A DNA stretch of 64,000 nt from Lethocerus indicus (lineage: Eukaryota; Arthropoda; Insecta; Hemiptera; Belostomatidae): NCBI GenBank assembly GCA_019843655.1, contig JACDQD010000105.1, positions 1,798,001-1,862,000 of the forward strand, given 5' to 3'. Under the pieces are notes generated by a model, which worked only from the letters and a program-made list of their open reading frames with translations, ran no database searches and was not told the DNA's origin. Made by a program: the position numbers and the translations under genes. Positions 1-24,300 of the stretch are shown here, in pieces (positions within the stretch are counted from its first letter, which is position 1; each line of letters begins with the position of its first letter).

Positions 1-399
1 GCGACGTCGGTGGCGGAGTTTTCGGAATATACAGTAAAAGGAAGAGGGTGGAGGACAGACTGAATCCGGTGTAGAACACCGAACAATGGTAGTGCGGTAG
101 TGGCGGGGTAGGCCGCCGGCCCCCCGAGCGCTAGCTGTACTCGGTCAACAGAAATAGCCGCGTCCGTTCGAGACGCACTTCGCGCCTATTTTGGTCAGAG
201 AGAGGTCGGGGATTTAGTTTTTAGCCAGAAGGAGTCGCTCGCTGGTCCCGTCCACAATAATCGACATGTTCAGCCGTTAATTGTCGGCCCCTCTTGTTGT
301 CGCTCCGCTCCTCTTCTCTCCTCCGCTCCGCCAGTCTTGCCCTTCTCTTCTCTTCTCTTTTCTTCTCTCTTCGTTCGGACTCTCCTCCAACCTCTAGAG
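1..399 (+). promoter_or_regulatory. GC-rich 5' region / candidate noncoding first exon of the smoothelin-like gene
   Basis: This stretch is far richer in GC and CpG than the surrounding AT-rich DNA. It carries a pyrimidine (CTTCT) run near 320-370 and ends at a strong splice donor (CTCTAGAG then GTAAGA) at 399/400. The ATG triplets at 86 and 266 run into stops almost at once, and neither lies in the frame needed to join the next coding exon at 1018 in phase 0. I therefore read it as a CpG-rich promoter and/or 5' untranslated exon. Whether transcription starts inside the window is unknown. Confidence 0.4.
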
Positions 400-1017
400 G
401 TAAGAAGCCCCCGCCTCAACGATGGACTCGCCCTTCGGTATATCGTCGGTTGGATTTAAACCGGCCCCCCTTTCAGTACCGTCCGGCGCTACTGCATAAT
501 CGGTCCGATCGTGAACTCACATCTCCGCGACGGAGACATTGAAAGTGTTCTATTTTAAACTCGATAACTTACTTCGTACGCCTTTGTACGGGTTGTAGGA
601 AGTGAATTCGTTTCTCTAGCCGCGAATTGTCGATTATTTGGCGGCCGAGACTAGTACCTTGGATGCGCAACAACTATAACTGAAACGTTCATAGTCAGCT
701 AATATTTCGGCAGAATCTAAGTATAGTTTTCTAAATAAATAAATGTGAGCGTGCTGCGATTCTCTATTTTTTGGAAATATATCGTTCCGTGTGTGGTAGT
801 GCTTATTTATATTACGATACGATTTGCGGTCTTCATTTTTACTTGTTGTTTCTTTCGTTCTGAACCTACCTCTTATTTTTATCTGTTTATATTCGATATA
901 ATTATTACGGATTTATTATAATAAGTAAATATATAGTATTGGTTTTCTTAAACGTTTTATTCTTACTATACTTATTATTTCCAAGTATTACTAGTGAAAT
1001 TGCTTTAATGGTTACAG

Positions 1018-11297
<10,280 letters not shown>

Positions 11298-13874
11298 TAG
11301 ACTTCATATCATATTGTAGTTCCTGTATCTTTGCATTGAGACTGTTCATCACTAAAAAATTTGATATACTTTTCTGAATGGTTTTTAACTAACATATTCA
11401 CCATAAAAGGAAACAAATTGTGTGTGAAAAGTTTGCATTCTGCACTTGTAAATTATGTATTATTTTTTGTTATTTATGTAAATTTCATTTCTTTTTGTTT
11501 TTACAATAAGTTATTTTTAGCACCAGAACACTGCGATCGAAGGCAATTTTTCATTCCATTTATTTTATTATCATTTTTGTTCTTTTAAACAATTAAGCTA
11601 AAATATACAAGAAAAGGAGGATGAGTGCAAATTTATATTTAGTACTAACACAATAATCAGATGTCCGTGCTTCATGACACTATTCAAAATGGAATAGCTT
11701 AATTGTTAACATACAGCTTCGCTTTGTAATATAATAATTAATTTTTTAGCAGTAACAATGTATATTAAAGCATATTGTGTAAATTATTTACAGTCGCGAG
11801 CAATGTCTAATCACTTGTGTTATCAAAAATATTTTACTAGGGTATAAATATTATTCCTAATAGTTTAATATACGATGAGATTTTCTACTTTGAATTAGTA
11901 ATATGTAATATTTTGATACCGAGAATTGTAATGGGTCTTGCTTTTATGTAATGGAATATTTTTAAATAAATACAAGACATCTCTGTTGACAACTGAGCTC
12001 TTTACCCTCTTTAACACATTTCTCACAAAATTTTTTTATTTTACAGGTCAATGCTTATGTTTATGTGGTAACTGTATTTTAGATCATAAATATAGGACCA
12101 AGGCAGAATCTGCGAAGTTACAGATCAAATGACAACATTAATGCCAACTTTTAATTTTAAAATATCAAGCTCTTTTATATCATAATTCATACAAAAATAA
12201 TTTAATTTTAAAGTAGGATTAAAGAAAGAAGGTAAAATAAAACACACAACTTGACAAAATATTTAGTTTACTATAAATACATCAGTACTTTATAATGTAT
12301 ATTTTTGTACATATTTATATTTTTACATTATTTATAATTATCACATTAATAAATATGCCAATGACATATTTACAGTGGTATTAAAAGTTATACTGCACCT
12401 GGGTTATGGTGCCATAAAATTTTAACATAATTATATAACAATATTTTAATATTCAGTGGCACATTACAGGCTTTTACAATGAGTATCCAATATTATATAA
12501 TTATTGTCAACTATGTTGTATGTAATAAACACAAATTATGAAGCTCACAAACTTCTTTAAGGTCACAATTTATGGCAAATAATAGCAACGTTTTCACTAA
12601 CGAGTGGGAATTGGCTTTCATTCTAATACTAAAACTATTTGAACTGAAGTTCTTTAAATAAATAAAATTGTCTTTAAATGTAATACAAATTTACCTCACC
12701 TCAAAATTAGAAAATTATTGTGTTTGCAGTTTATTAAATAGACTTAATATACTAAACTAATGTTTACTTAATTTATGAAATGCTTCTTCATTAAAATGCA
12801 TTAAATAAAGAAAATATCATGGATCTATAAATGAAATGAAAAGAAGAAATCTAGTTAAGATTAATTTGAAATAAAGTAAAGTATTTAGTTCTTTAAGGTG
12901 TATCCCAAGCCTCAGGCATTTTAGAAACATTCTGAAGCACATATGGAAGCCTATAAAATGTTGATCACATGAGCCACTGCAGGGAAATTCCGTCATAATT
13001 ACTATGAATATCACAGAAATGTTCGAACATTTCATTGAATTGTATTAAAAAAAATAACTAAATATTAACAATATAAAACAATGTCATGTATGTTCATAAT
13101 TAATATAATAAATACAAAATTAAGCATTACATTATTAATACTTAATAGACATTAATCTATTTTGTACCTAAATAAAAAAATGTTTTAAACTATACCTTCT
13201 GTTATGAATGGTAGATTCTAGTTTTATATGAAGACCAGTGAAATTTAGAAGCAAACTAATTTTTATATTAGTGAGCAAATATAAACTAAATAAAAGCCAT
13301 CTATGAAATTACATTCAATCTACTCAGCTATAATAGACCTTAAAAATCAGCACTATTTTTTTCATTCTTTTATTATAGTCACTTAATAATGTTGATTCAT
13401 AGTATTGATATAATAATTATGAGCCAAATTAATTTAAAGATAAACGTGAAAGCTGAAGCATCCAATTTGTGTGGATACAATAACACTAAGGAAAAATGTA
13501 GAATGAAATGAATATCGCATAAAATTACAAAATAAATGCTAATTGAATTAACATTTCACTGTTCAAACATTTTCTATAGTACACTATAAACACCAATCCA
13601 AATACAATTCAATGAAATGATTCGTTTATTACTAGCAGGTAGAATCAAAATGTAAAAAAGTAGTATTAAAACAATTACAATTATTATTTAAGCATATTAT
13701 AGGGTATTTTGGACAAAAAGAGAACTATTTAATCAACATGTCCAGCCTAAAGGTAGGACTTCAAGTAACAGAGGACTGTCTGCAATAAGAGAAATGAGAA
13801 GTATTTTATTATATTATCCTGCATATATATATGAATATTATGACTAGAATAGATATTTTTTGTGGTGACAACTC
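11298..13874. other. Convergent intergenic region / 3' UTRs
   Basis: AT-rich DNA between the stop of the smoothelin-like gene (+) and the stop of AKAP10 (-). Several AATAAA motifs near 11957 and beyond could end the smoothelin-like transcript. I see no coding stretch with splice sites or recognisable homology. Confidence 0.6.
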
Positions 13875-16800
13875 TTAGGAGTCAGCATCTTCATTGTCAC
13901 CATCCCTACTGCTACCCATCGTTATGCTTGTTATGTCTTTTACTATCATTTCTGCCACCCTCCAAGCCATTTCTTCTTGTGCCTAAAACAAAGTAGTGTT
14001 CCTTATAGTTAGAACTGACAGCACAGGTGAAACTTGTACTCTTTCATTAAGCAGGTAAACTTCAGCAGGTAAAAAGAAGGTAGTATATACTGGAATAAAA
14101 ATGTTACAGGGTTTAATCTTAGGATAACACTTTCTAAAAACAAAGTATATAGATACATTTGGTTCTAAGCTTTACACTTAGCTGAATATCAAAATATTCA
14201 CCTTTTGTTCATCCCTGCTAATGAGCATCTTAACAACTCTACTGATACGCGATTCTGAAAAAAGAGAAAAAAAGTGGAGGCATTAAAACTCAGAGAGACA
14301 AATATCAGATTCAGTAAGTGATATTTATTATATCACATATATATTTATTATATATGTTTTTACATTCACTCATAAAGCTGCTCACCTGCTTTAGGCTCAG
14401 GTTCAATATCTGTTTCATAACGACCTAATTGATCAATCCTTCCAAAGCTCAACCCGCTAAAACAATAAATTAATTCAGGATTAAAACTATTTGCCAAATC
14501 CCATACAAGTCAACAATATTTAAATTATACGACAATTATATTGACAATTTGTATCAAAACCAGCCATACTAAGTCTCCCCATTATTGTTTATTCTTTTTG
14601 AAGTTGGTTTATATTAATTTACCTCACAAAAGTGATCACAACTGAAACTGGCTAATGTTTTTAAAATGGGCCCAACTATACTGCTAAATCTTCTGGTAGT
14701 AACTCGATCAAAGTAGTGCTGCAGGCATATCAGGTTTTTTGGAAGAGTGTAGCACTATTATAAGTACAATTTATTCTTTTCAATGTCGCTTATACAGCGC
14801 TTATATTGGCAGGTTATGTCCAGTTATGCACTTTGCGAGGCTGCAATCACTGATCCTTACTTCCAACCAACCTACAAACTCCAATGCCAACCTCCGCTCA
14901 ACACCCCAAGCCACCATTGAGTCGGCGCCCAATCCAATTGTTGGACGGCTCAAATTTTGAGAACCGAAAATATGAAAGGAAGATGCCCCGGCAGTCTGAC
15001 CTGTTGTGTCTCCTTCGTCTCCAGAGGTCGTCGGGGTCGAGCGGCGGTCGGGTCTCCAAGCTGCCTTCAGTGACCGACGACGCCGGGCTGTGGTTCGACC
15101 TAGACGTGCTCATCACATCCGACAGCAGGCTCAGGTAGTGCTGCGATGAGAGGAATAAGCGCACAACATTCGACCGCATGAAACTTTCCACGGCAACAAT
15201 CGCCCGGTCAAAACACCGTGGAGAAGTTGCCAATTCACCGCAGATGCTTTCCTCAACCGCAAATCTAACCCTGTCACTGATCCCGAGCGGAGACGTTGCC
15301 TGCAGTGACAAATACCTACAACCAAATATTCAAAAGTATCGCTGTTAGTACGCTAATGAAGGTTATGACTGGCATGACAAATGACACCGACAGTATTTAT
15401 ATATATATATATAAATTAATTCTTTTACGATTAAATATTTAAGAAAAAATTTGCCTGGCAATTTTGGCATTGCAAAGGCAAGGTTCTGGCATTGTTGTAT
15501 GAAATTTTGTTGAATTGGCCACCGTTGTCAGGGTATTTTTTTGGAAAATAGTAATATTTCAAAAAGGTTACAACCAAAAAATCCTGACCACAAGGCGGCC
15601 AGGTGAGAAGGAGCTAGTTCATACTGAAATATATTGATGGGTTCAGATTCCGATCGAAATTCATTCATTATTCAAATTTACAACCGGAAAAGAAGTTCAC
15701 TGATAGCTCTGTGACGAATTATTACATCACCTCCTTAGGCCTTGTCAGTCACATCATGAACATCACAATGTTTCAGCGCAGCTAGCCCGACTGTCTTTCT
15801 CAAGGTCAACGTAGTTAGGGAAAAAGGAACTACAGCGACAACATCTTTAATTTGATTTGAATAAAATAAAGCTCATTTTACTTTTTATAAAACTAATAAA
15901 ATAAGTTTTATTACGGTAATACCTTCCAGATTTAATTGACGTTATACAACCATAATGAATCAATATCTTCTAAGATGTTTCTATAAATAACTTGCGCACT
16001 TATAGATTTTTAAAGCCTTTCTACTAAAATTGTGTAAAAAGGAGACAATCAACATTGGCCAACATAATAACATTTTGGAAGTAACAGAATTATTAGCTAT
16101 GATATATGGAGTAGGCCCATTTTTTAAAAATAAGCTAAGTTAGGTTTGCAATATGTAAACAAACAAATATTCTTTCCAAAAATCAATTTTCTACGGCCAC
16201 AAAAATATTACCCAATATAAATTTATGATTCATAGGTCTAAAATTCAATTTTTCATTAGTAGCACAAACAATAATGAATTTAAATATGTTTTCCCGTAAC
16301 ATTTCTTTTCATTAGGTGATTTACAAAGGACAGTTTCAAAATAAATATAAAATGATGATACAAAAACCACTTTGTCAAATTAACCAATAAATTAAATAAT
16401 TTATTCTGTATTTTAACAGAATTTAAATAAAAATGCAATGCTAAGTAAAATATGTTGAAATGTGGCCATTGTGAAAATTATTTCATTCATGAAAGACTCA
16501 CAATTAAATATTCCAAGAACAATATAAAAATCCCCAACAGTAATATTGTAATTGTGGCAGCCAATAGGTGCACTGAAGAGATACCAGAATTATAGCTTTG
16601 TGGCAGATTAAACAGGAGTATTAATAATAAAAAATTAGATAAGATAACACCGTGAAGTAGTAGCAGTGTCCACATTACTGCAAGCGGTCTGTCAAATGTA
16701 AGTAATTTCTTACAATATTTCTTTTATATTTAGTTGACATGTTGACTAAATCCAACATATATAAAATGTCCAAACAACAGGACAATAGTCCCTTTCATAA

Positions 16801-18598
16801 AAAATAAATTTTGTTTATGACATTTAAGTGATTAAAATTTTGTGTTGTATTCATATTAATTTTAATAACTGACCTGTCATAAATGATAATCGCATCATTC
16901 TGAATTTGACCAGGGTCCGATGAATCATTCAATGTAAACTGTTTCTCAAAACTAGTAGCAGCCAACCAAAATTCGATTAGGCACAACAGATCTTCCTGTT
17001 CTAGAAACTAACAAATTTGTAACAATGAAAATGTCATCCCTTTCAGATAAAATACCCTTAAAAAACTAGTTTTATTATTTCAAAAGTCTAAACTTAAAAA
17101 AAGCAATGTGAATTCAGTTAGCAGTGAACAATTGAAATGAAAAACAATTAACCTCAATAAAACTACCAAGACATTGGTCATTATAGAGAACATCGCTGAG
17201 TGTCATAGCACCACTTGTCATTACTTCAACTTGATATTTACAGTGCCAGTCACTACGGAGAAAGTCAGACCATACTCTGTAAAAATAAAATTGACTCAAT
17301 GATGAAAATAGATAAATTTTAAAAATATTTGAAACATACTATCAGTATATGACAATAAAACAATAATAATTCATTATATGAAATTTAATTTTTGGTTAAT
17401 TTGGAACTGACTATTATAAACAATTAAGAGAGGTAAATTACAGCTATAGACAATGCCTAATAAGTTATTTTCAAAAGAAACTCTTTAGAAAAAAATGTTA
17501 ATATCTATAATTATTATGACCTATTTTAGATATGGATACACACGCATATTTACAGAAATTCATAACAAAGCTATCTGACAATAAATAAAGAATGGCTCTA
17601 ATGTTTATAATAAACAAATGATTAACATATTTATATGTATAAACCTCATACATCAATAAATGCAAACATTAATAAAAATGTCTATATAAATATGTATCTG
17701 TTACTGAAAATAACCAACAAGCCAATGTACTATTTAATGAATTACTAATAGTATCATACAAAATTTTCTTTTTACAATTCTCTATCCTTATTCAACAGAT
17801 GAACCATGTACACTCAAGAAATAATTTATATCTTATACTCCATTCTTAAATTACACATATTCCAAATTTTCTTGTTTATTTGGAAGGAGCCTGCAATAGG
17901 AAATAAGTAGAATACTACTTTGTTTACTTACTCTTTCTTCATAGTCTGGACAAGGTGATCTTTCAGATGTGTCAAACATTCAGATGACCCACCATTTTGA
18001 GCACTTTCAAAGATTTCTATCCGTAGTTCTTCAGGAACACGAATTCGAAACGGGGCATCATCATTTAAGTAAGTTCTCATAAGTTTAACTAACTTGACAC
18101 TCCCACTTTTATCTTCAGCATGTTTATCAATCTCAAAGCTCCCTATTTGGCTGGGTAATTTTAACGGAGAGCTAGATAAATTGTGGAGTCTTTTATGAGC
18201 GTACGTGTGCAAAGGAAATGGAACCTGCTCTATTTCAAGCCACAAACTTAAGACGTTTGTATACCCACGAGCCTCTATATACTGGCTATAGTAGGAAAGA
18301 GCTATTTTATTGTTCAAAACATCTTCAAGTTCCAAAGATAACCGAGATTTCTTTTCACAGGGTTGTTTACCTGAAAAAATGATTTAGAAAAATGAATCAC
18401 TCATATTTCCATTATGCACCAATTTATCTGTATACAGAAATCAGACTTACTGAATGAATCATGTTTGAAATTAGATAAAGGACCCACAGTGGCAGACTCT
18501 TCTCTGTCCAAAGTTACAATTTGGGTGTTACCATTCTGAAATTTGCTGGGTGAAGAATGAGGAGACTTCTGTTTCTCTTTTTTCCAAAATTGTAGCAT
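13875..18598 (-). CDS. AKAP10: A-kinase anchor protein 10 (D-AKAP2 / Pkaap), RGS-domain PKA scaffold
   Basis: Eight exons: 18598-18451, 18370-17932, 17276-17153, 17007-16874, 15315-15001, 14456-14386, 14254-14202, 13982-13875. They close in frame at 463 aa. The N-terminus (MLQFWKKEKQKSPHSS) is basic. Exon 2 begins with an RGS-like stretch (YYSQYIEARGYTNVLSLWLE). Residues about 195-355 form the second RGS domain (VWSDFLRSDWHCKYQVEV, LCLIEFWLAA, YLSLQATSPLG). Then comes the conserved LSFGRIDQLGRYE block, and the C-terminal helix AQEEMAWRVAEMIVKDI matches the dual-specificity PKA RI/RII-binding helix of D-AKAP2. In the family this protein tethers PKA to mitochondria and endosomes through Rab4/Rab11. 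The protein is shorter than human AKAP10 (about 660 aa), and it ends in EDADS rather than a PDZ ligand. Exon 5 is notably GC-rich. In exon 5 a donor (AG|GTCAGA) is chosen over read-through because it restores the conserved block. Confidence 0.95.
15316..16873 (-). other. Largest AKAP10 intron
   Basis: Intron 4 of AKAP10. It holds a short (TA)n tract near 15397-15413 and a stretch of more balanced base composition (about 15580-15830) that may be an old insertion. No terminal repeats or coding similarity could be made out. Confidence 0.5.
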
Positions 18599-20078
<1,480 letters not shown>

Positions 20079-21272
20079 TTAAATGTGATTTGCCAAATAA
20101 TTGCAAAGTATGGCAACAATAATTAGAAAATGTGACTGTCTTGCATAGCTTGTTGAAGAAGGCTCGGTTTCAATTTGTTTGACAGAAAAAAATAACTTTG
20201 CATTAAGTGCTGCAACCTGTTTTAATGTTAGAACTCCACTTACATTATTTTTGACATATTCAATTGTGAGAGTTGGTAAAAATGCGAGAGCGTGCTCTGG
20301 AATTTCCTGGAAACAGAAATTGAACATAATGTTTGATAGTAAGAATTATCATCATGATCTATAATTAGAGTAGAATATCGGTTTTGTGACATATGAGGGG
20401 TTGGAATATAACAGGAATGTTTTCCTATTGATCCAAAATTCATTTTTAGTATTCTAGTTAATCGGTGCAAGATGCACGGAACTTTATAGTGTTTGAATGA
20501 ACTTACCGACCAATATTTCTGTGGTAAACAGTCAACAGCATTACTCTGCAGTCCAGCTAGCCCTATACTATTTAATAGCAATAACTGTTTCCATTGTTCA
20601 TGCCTAAGTCCTATGAATAAAATAGAAACTAATTTATTATCAAAATAATGCACATTTATAATGTTTTTTTGGTAGGTAATGAATTACACACCTGCTATAA
20701 TAACACCTAATGTTTTAACATCTTCAGGGGTCCAGCTTTCTAAATTTCCAAATGCCAATGGGCTGATTGCAATGTTTATGAGTTCAGACAAACAGTCAAT
20801 TTTACATGGCAGAACAGAACCCAAAACTGTTGAAGTTTTAAGAAAAACTGATGGAGTTATGAACCTAGGTATTTTATGTTTTGGTAAATCACAAATTAAA
20901 GTCCCCATTGCTGCTACAGTTCCAGGCAATAACGGTGAATCAGTATATTGTAGTATTTTATTTCGTATATATTCTTTCTGAAAGGTAATAAGAATAACTA
21001 AAATAATCCAATAATATAGCTAAGAGACATATATCCAATCTATTGGCAGCATTTGAATATCACTCTTACAATTTTCTCATCGTTGTTAAACTGTCCAAAC
21101 ACAGATAGAGTTTCAAGAGACCATGGGTGAAACTCATTAAAATTGATTTCATGCACCTCAGAAATTTCAGCAGCTCTAACTAATTTTCCCATCAAATGAA
21201 CAACATTCTAAAATTCAAAATTCATAGACATTTTTATAAATCAATTCACACACACACATTATATATACATAC

Positions 21273-21316
<44 letters not shown>

Positions 21317-24300
21317 TATAAAAAGTAGAATTAGGCCTGAGTACAACTTGAACAAAAACTTATTGTTCTTATACCTTGGGCAATCTGGACCAAATTTCTT
21401 TTGTTATTTCAAGGCTTAAATCCATTTTTCCAAGTAGCTCCACACAATCCAGTAGGTCCTTATCAGTCATACCTCTCACATCATTGATAGTCAGAGCTAT
21501 TTCTGCAATTTTTCCTACCATTTTCACAGCTGTGCATGTTATCTGTAAAATTACAATAAAATTAATATTTATTATTAATAAGAATTCTAAACAGCCAAAT
21601 AAATAATTTGTTGAAATACATTACCCTATTGCTAGAAACATGCCGTTTTGCCAATTCCTTAATTATTGGTTGATTAGTATTTGGATTTCCAGTGTAATTT
21701 TGTAAAAATTCTGATACAGTTGTTTCATTCATACTTCTCTCAGTGATTAGCTCTACATTCAATTTTCTAAGCCTGAATTCATCCAGAATATGGAGATTAC
21801 TTATGTTCCTTTCTACATTTAATACATCTTGTGTAACCCGATTCTTTGGTGTACTTGTTACTGACATTCTATTATTGGATTCATCCATAAATGAATCTTT
21901 TGAATTTGTCACATTTGCTGCATTTTGTATTTTCGCTATTTCTTCTTGTTTCAGTGTCTTACTTACATTATCACTTTGGTCAATTGTATTTTGTAAAGTG
22001 GCACCAACTTCATTAATCAGTTTTGTTTCTTGCAAGCAACCACTTGACATGCTATTACTGCACACACTACTACTATCTAATGCACTCTTTGAATGCATTT
22101 TTGTAGTCCTAGTGTTAGATTTCTCTTTTGAAAACACAGACTTTGGAGTGGAGTTTAAAATATTTTTAATTTGAACGGTATGGTCCAGATTTGATTCCAC
22201 ATTAATGTTAATATCTAAAGGAGTACTTTTATTACCAGACTGAGACACTTCAAGTTCTTTGTCACTGGATATTACATTTTTTAGCAGATACCTTTTGTGC
22301 TGTGTAGACTTGGCTTCATGGTGCAATGTTTCATTGCTTGACAAATTCCTATTTTCCTTATCAGTGTGATAGTCAGAATTGAATTCTTCTGAGGAACTTG
22401 TTGAATTATTTCTTTCAACTTCAAAAAAATCACCTAAATTTTCTGAATTTTTCAATTTTTCACTATTATTGAATGCTTTAGTAAAATTACCACCATTCAA
22501 TGGAGAACTGAAATTAGAGTGAGTATAATTATTAGTTGTTACTTCCTCAATTGGAACTGGGGAAGTTGATGGGACAATAGTAATTGCACTGTTAAAGGTA
22601 TTTGCATTCCAATCATGTCCCTCTTCATTTAAAGTAATAGATGAATCAGTTGAAAAATATGATGCACTGGTCTTTGGGGCTTCAGTTTGAGTATCAGTGT
22701 TGTTCCTTTCATTTTCATAATCATTATCCTCATATTCTATTATGGAGTATGGCGGTGATGTAACACTTATTGATTTGAGATCTTCATCAATAATTTGTTC
22801 AAAAGAATCATGAGAAGAATTATTTTTGCCCAATAATTTTTCATAAGATGTGACAGAATTTAACTGGATTTGTACAACATAAAGATTCCATTGAACAAAA
22901 CTGCTCAAATAAAATAAATAACTTGCAGCTTCATCCAAAAGTGTTGTGCACACCTGCAAGTATAATATCTTAAGAATTGATTTAATATAAATAAAGTATT
23001 CAATAAAATAACATGTAATCCTGCCAATCACAAAGATTATTTCTAAATAATGCAAATGTGAAAATACCTTTGGTACAGGCAAAGCTTCAAGACAGTAATA
23101 ACAAATAAGATAAGGATACCTTATAAAATGATAATGGTTTCATCCATTCTACTTCATCATCATACTTAATTTTTAAAATATCAGCTGCTTCTATCAATGC
23201 AGACTCATTTATAGAACTTAGAATATCAGGAGATATGGCTACCATCATATCATTTAAAGTTACTATAGTATTACCATCCCATGAAGCAGGCTCCCTGAAA
23301 AATATAACGAAATAAATGGAATGAATATTCATTTTAAATATTAATCTGATGGATTTATCTGTTGTATTTGTTAGTGTTGTGTTGTTGAATAGTTATACAT
23401 TTTATTTTAAAACTAGATAAATAGTTTTTGGATAAATTACATAGCAAAATAATAATGACAATTTTTACTAAGTTTCTGGGTAGTTGAAACCATTTAACAA
23501 TAAATAGTATTTTAATTATATAATTAGTAATACTTTAGAACAAAAAATATATTTAACAATATCACTAAAATTGTAGCATAATAAAATAATTACAATAATT
23601 TACCCAAAAGATGAAAAGATGAGCTCTTTCCATGCTTCCAATTCAGCGGTTTCAGCACAGAGTCTTGTATCAATATATTGACATTCAAGAATTAATCTGA
23701 ATCCAGAGGGGTCAATTTTTCCAATAATGTCTTCTGGTGCAAAAAGGATTAAATTCCCAAGTTCAAATAAAGTTTTTGCATCCATAATCCGATCCTTAGG
23801 CATATTTTAAGAACAAGTACATTTACAAAGAACATTTATTCAACAACATATTACACATAATTGCATCCTTATAACTTACTTTGGTATAAAGCTGTACAAT
23901 GTGTTGAAGTTTTATTTTTGGTGTTACAATCAATAATTCAGGTAAAGAAAGTTTACCAATTGATTGCACTATTTGAACAAAATGTTTAGACATCGTGATA
24001 AAATGGAGTGGTAAATTTGCCAGAATATAACCTATAAATTGGTAAACAATTAAAACTATTAAAACTAAAAAAATTAATCCCTCAGCAGTGTATATTAACA
24101 TTGTACATAAAATATCATGTAAGATCTGTAAGACAGAGGCAGGATAACATGAAAAAAATTCATGTTTCATGACTTTGTAATTTGATTAAAGTTAATCTTA
24201 ATTAATCTTCTTAACCATCTATGGGCCCAATTTTTATTTTAAATCCAAAAAAATTAAGGGAACGAAAAATCAGCAATTATAAACCTATGTATACAAGTGA

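Noticed and set aside
294..542. 82-codon Leu/Ser/Arg-rich open frame on the plus strand
   Set aside because: It opens only on a TTG, crosses a strong splice donor at 400, and its composition simply reflects the CTTCT pyrimidine run.
14898..15000. Read-through of AKAP10 exon 5 into RGIFLSYFRF...
   Set aside because: Using the donor at 15000 restores the conserved LSFGRIDQLGRYE block from the next exon.
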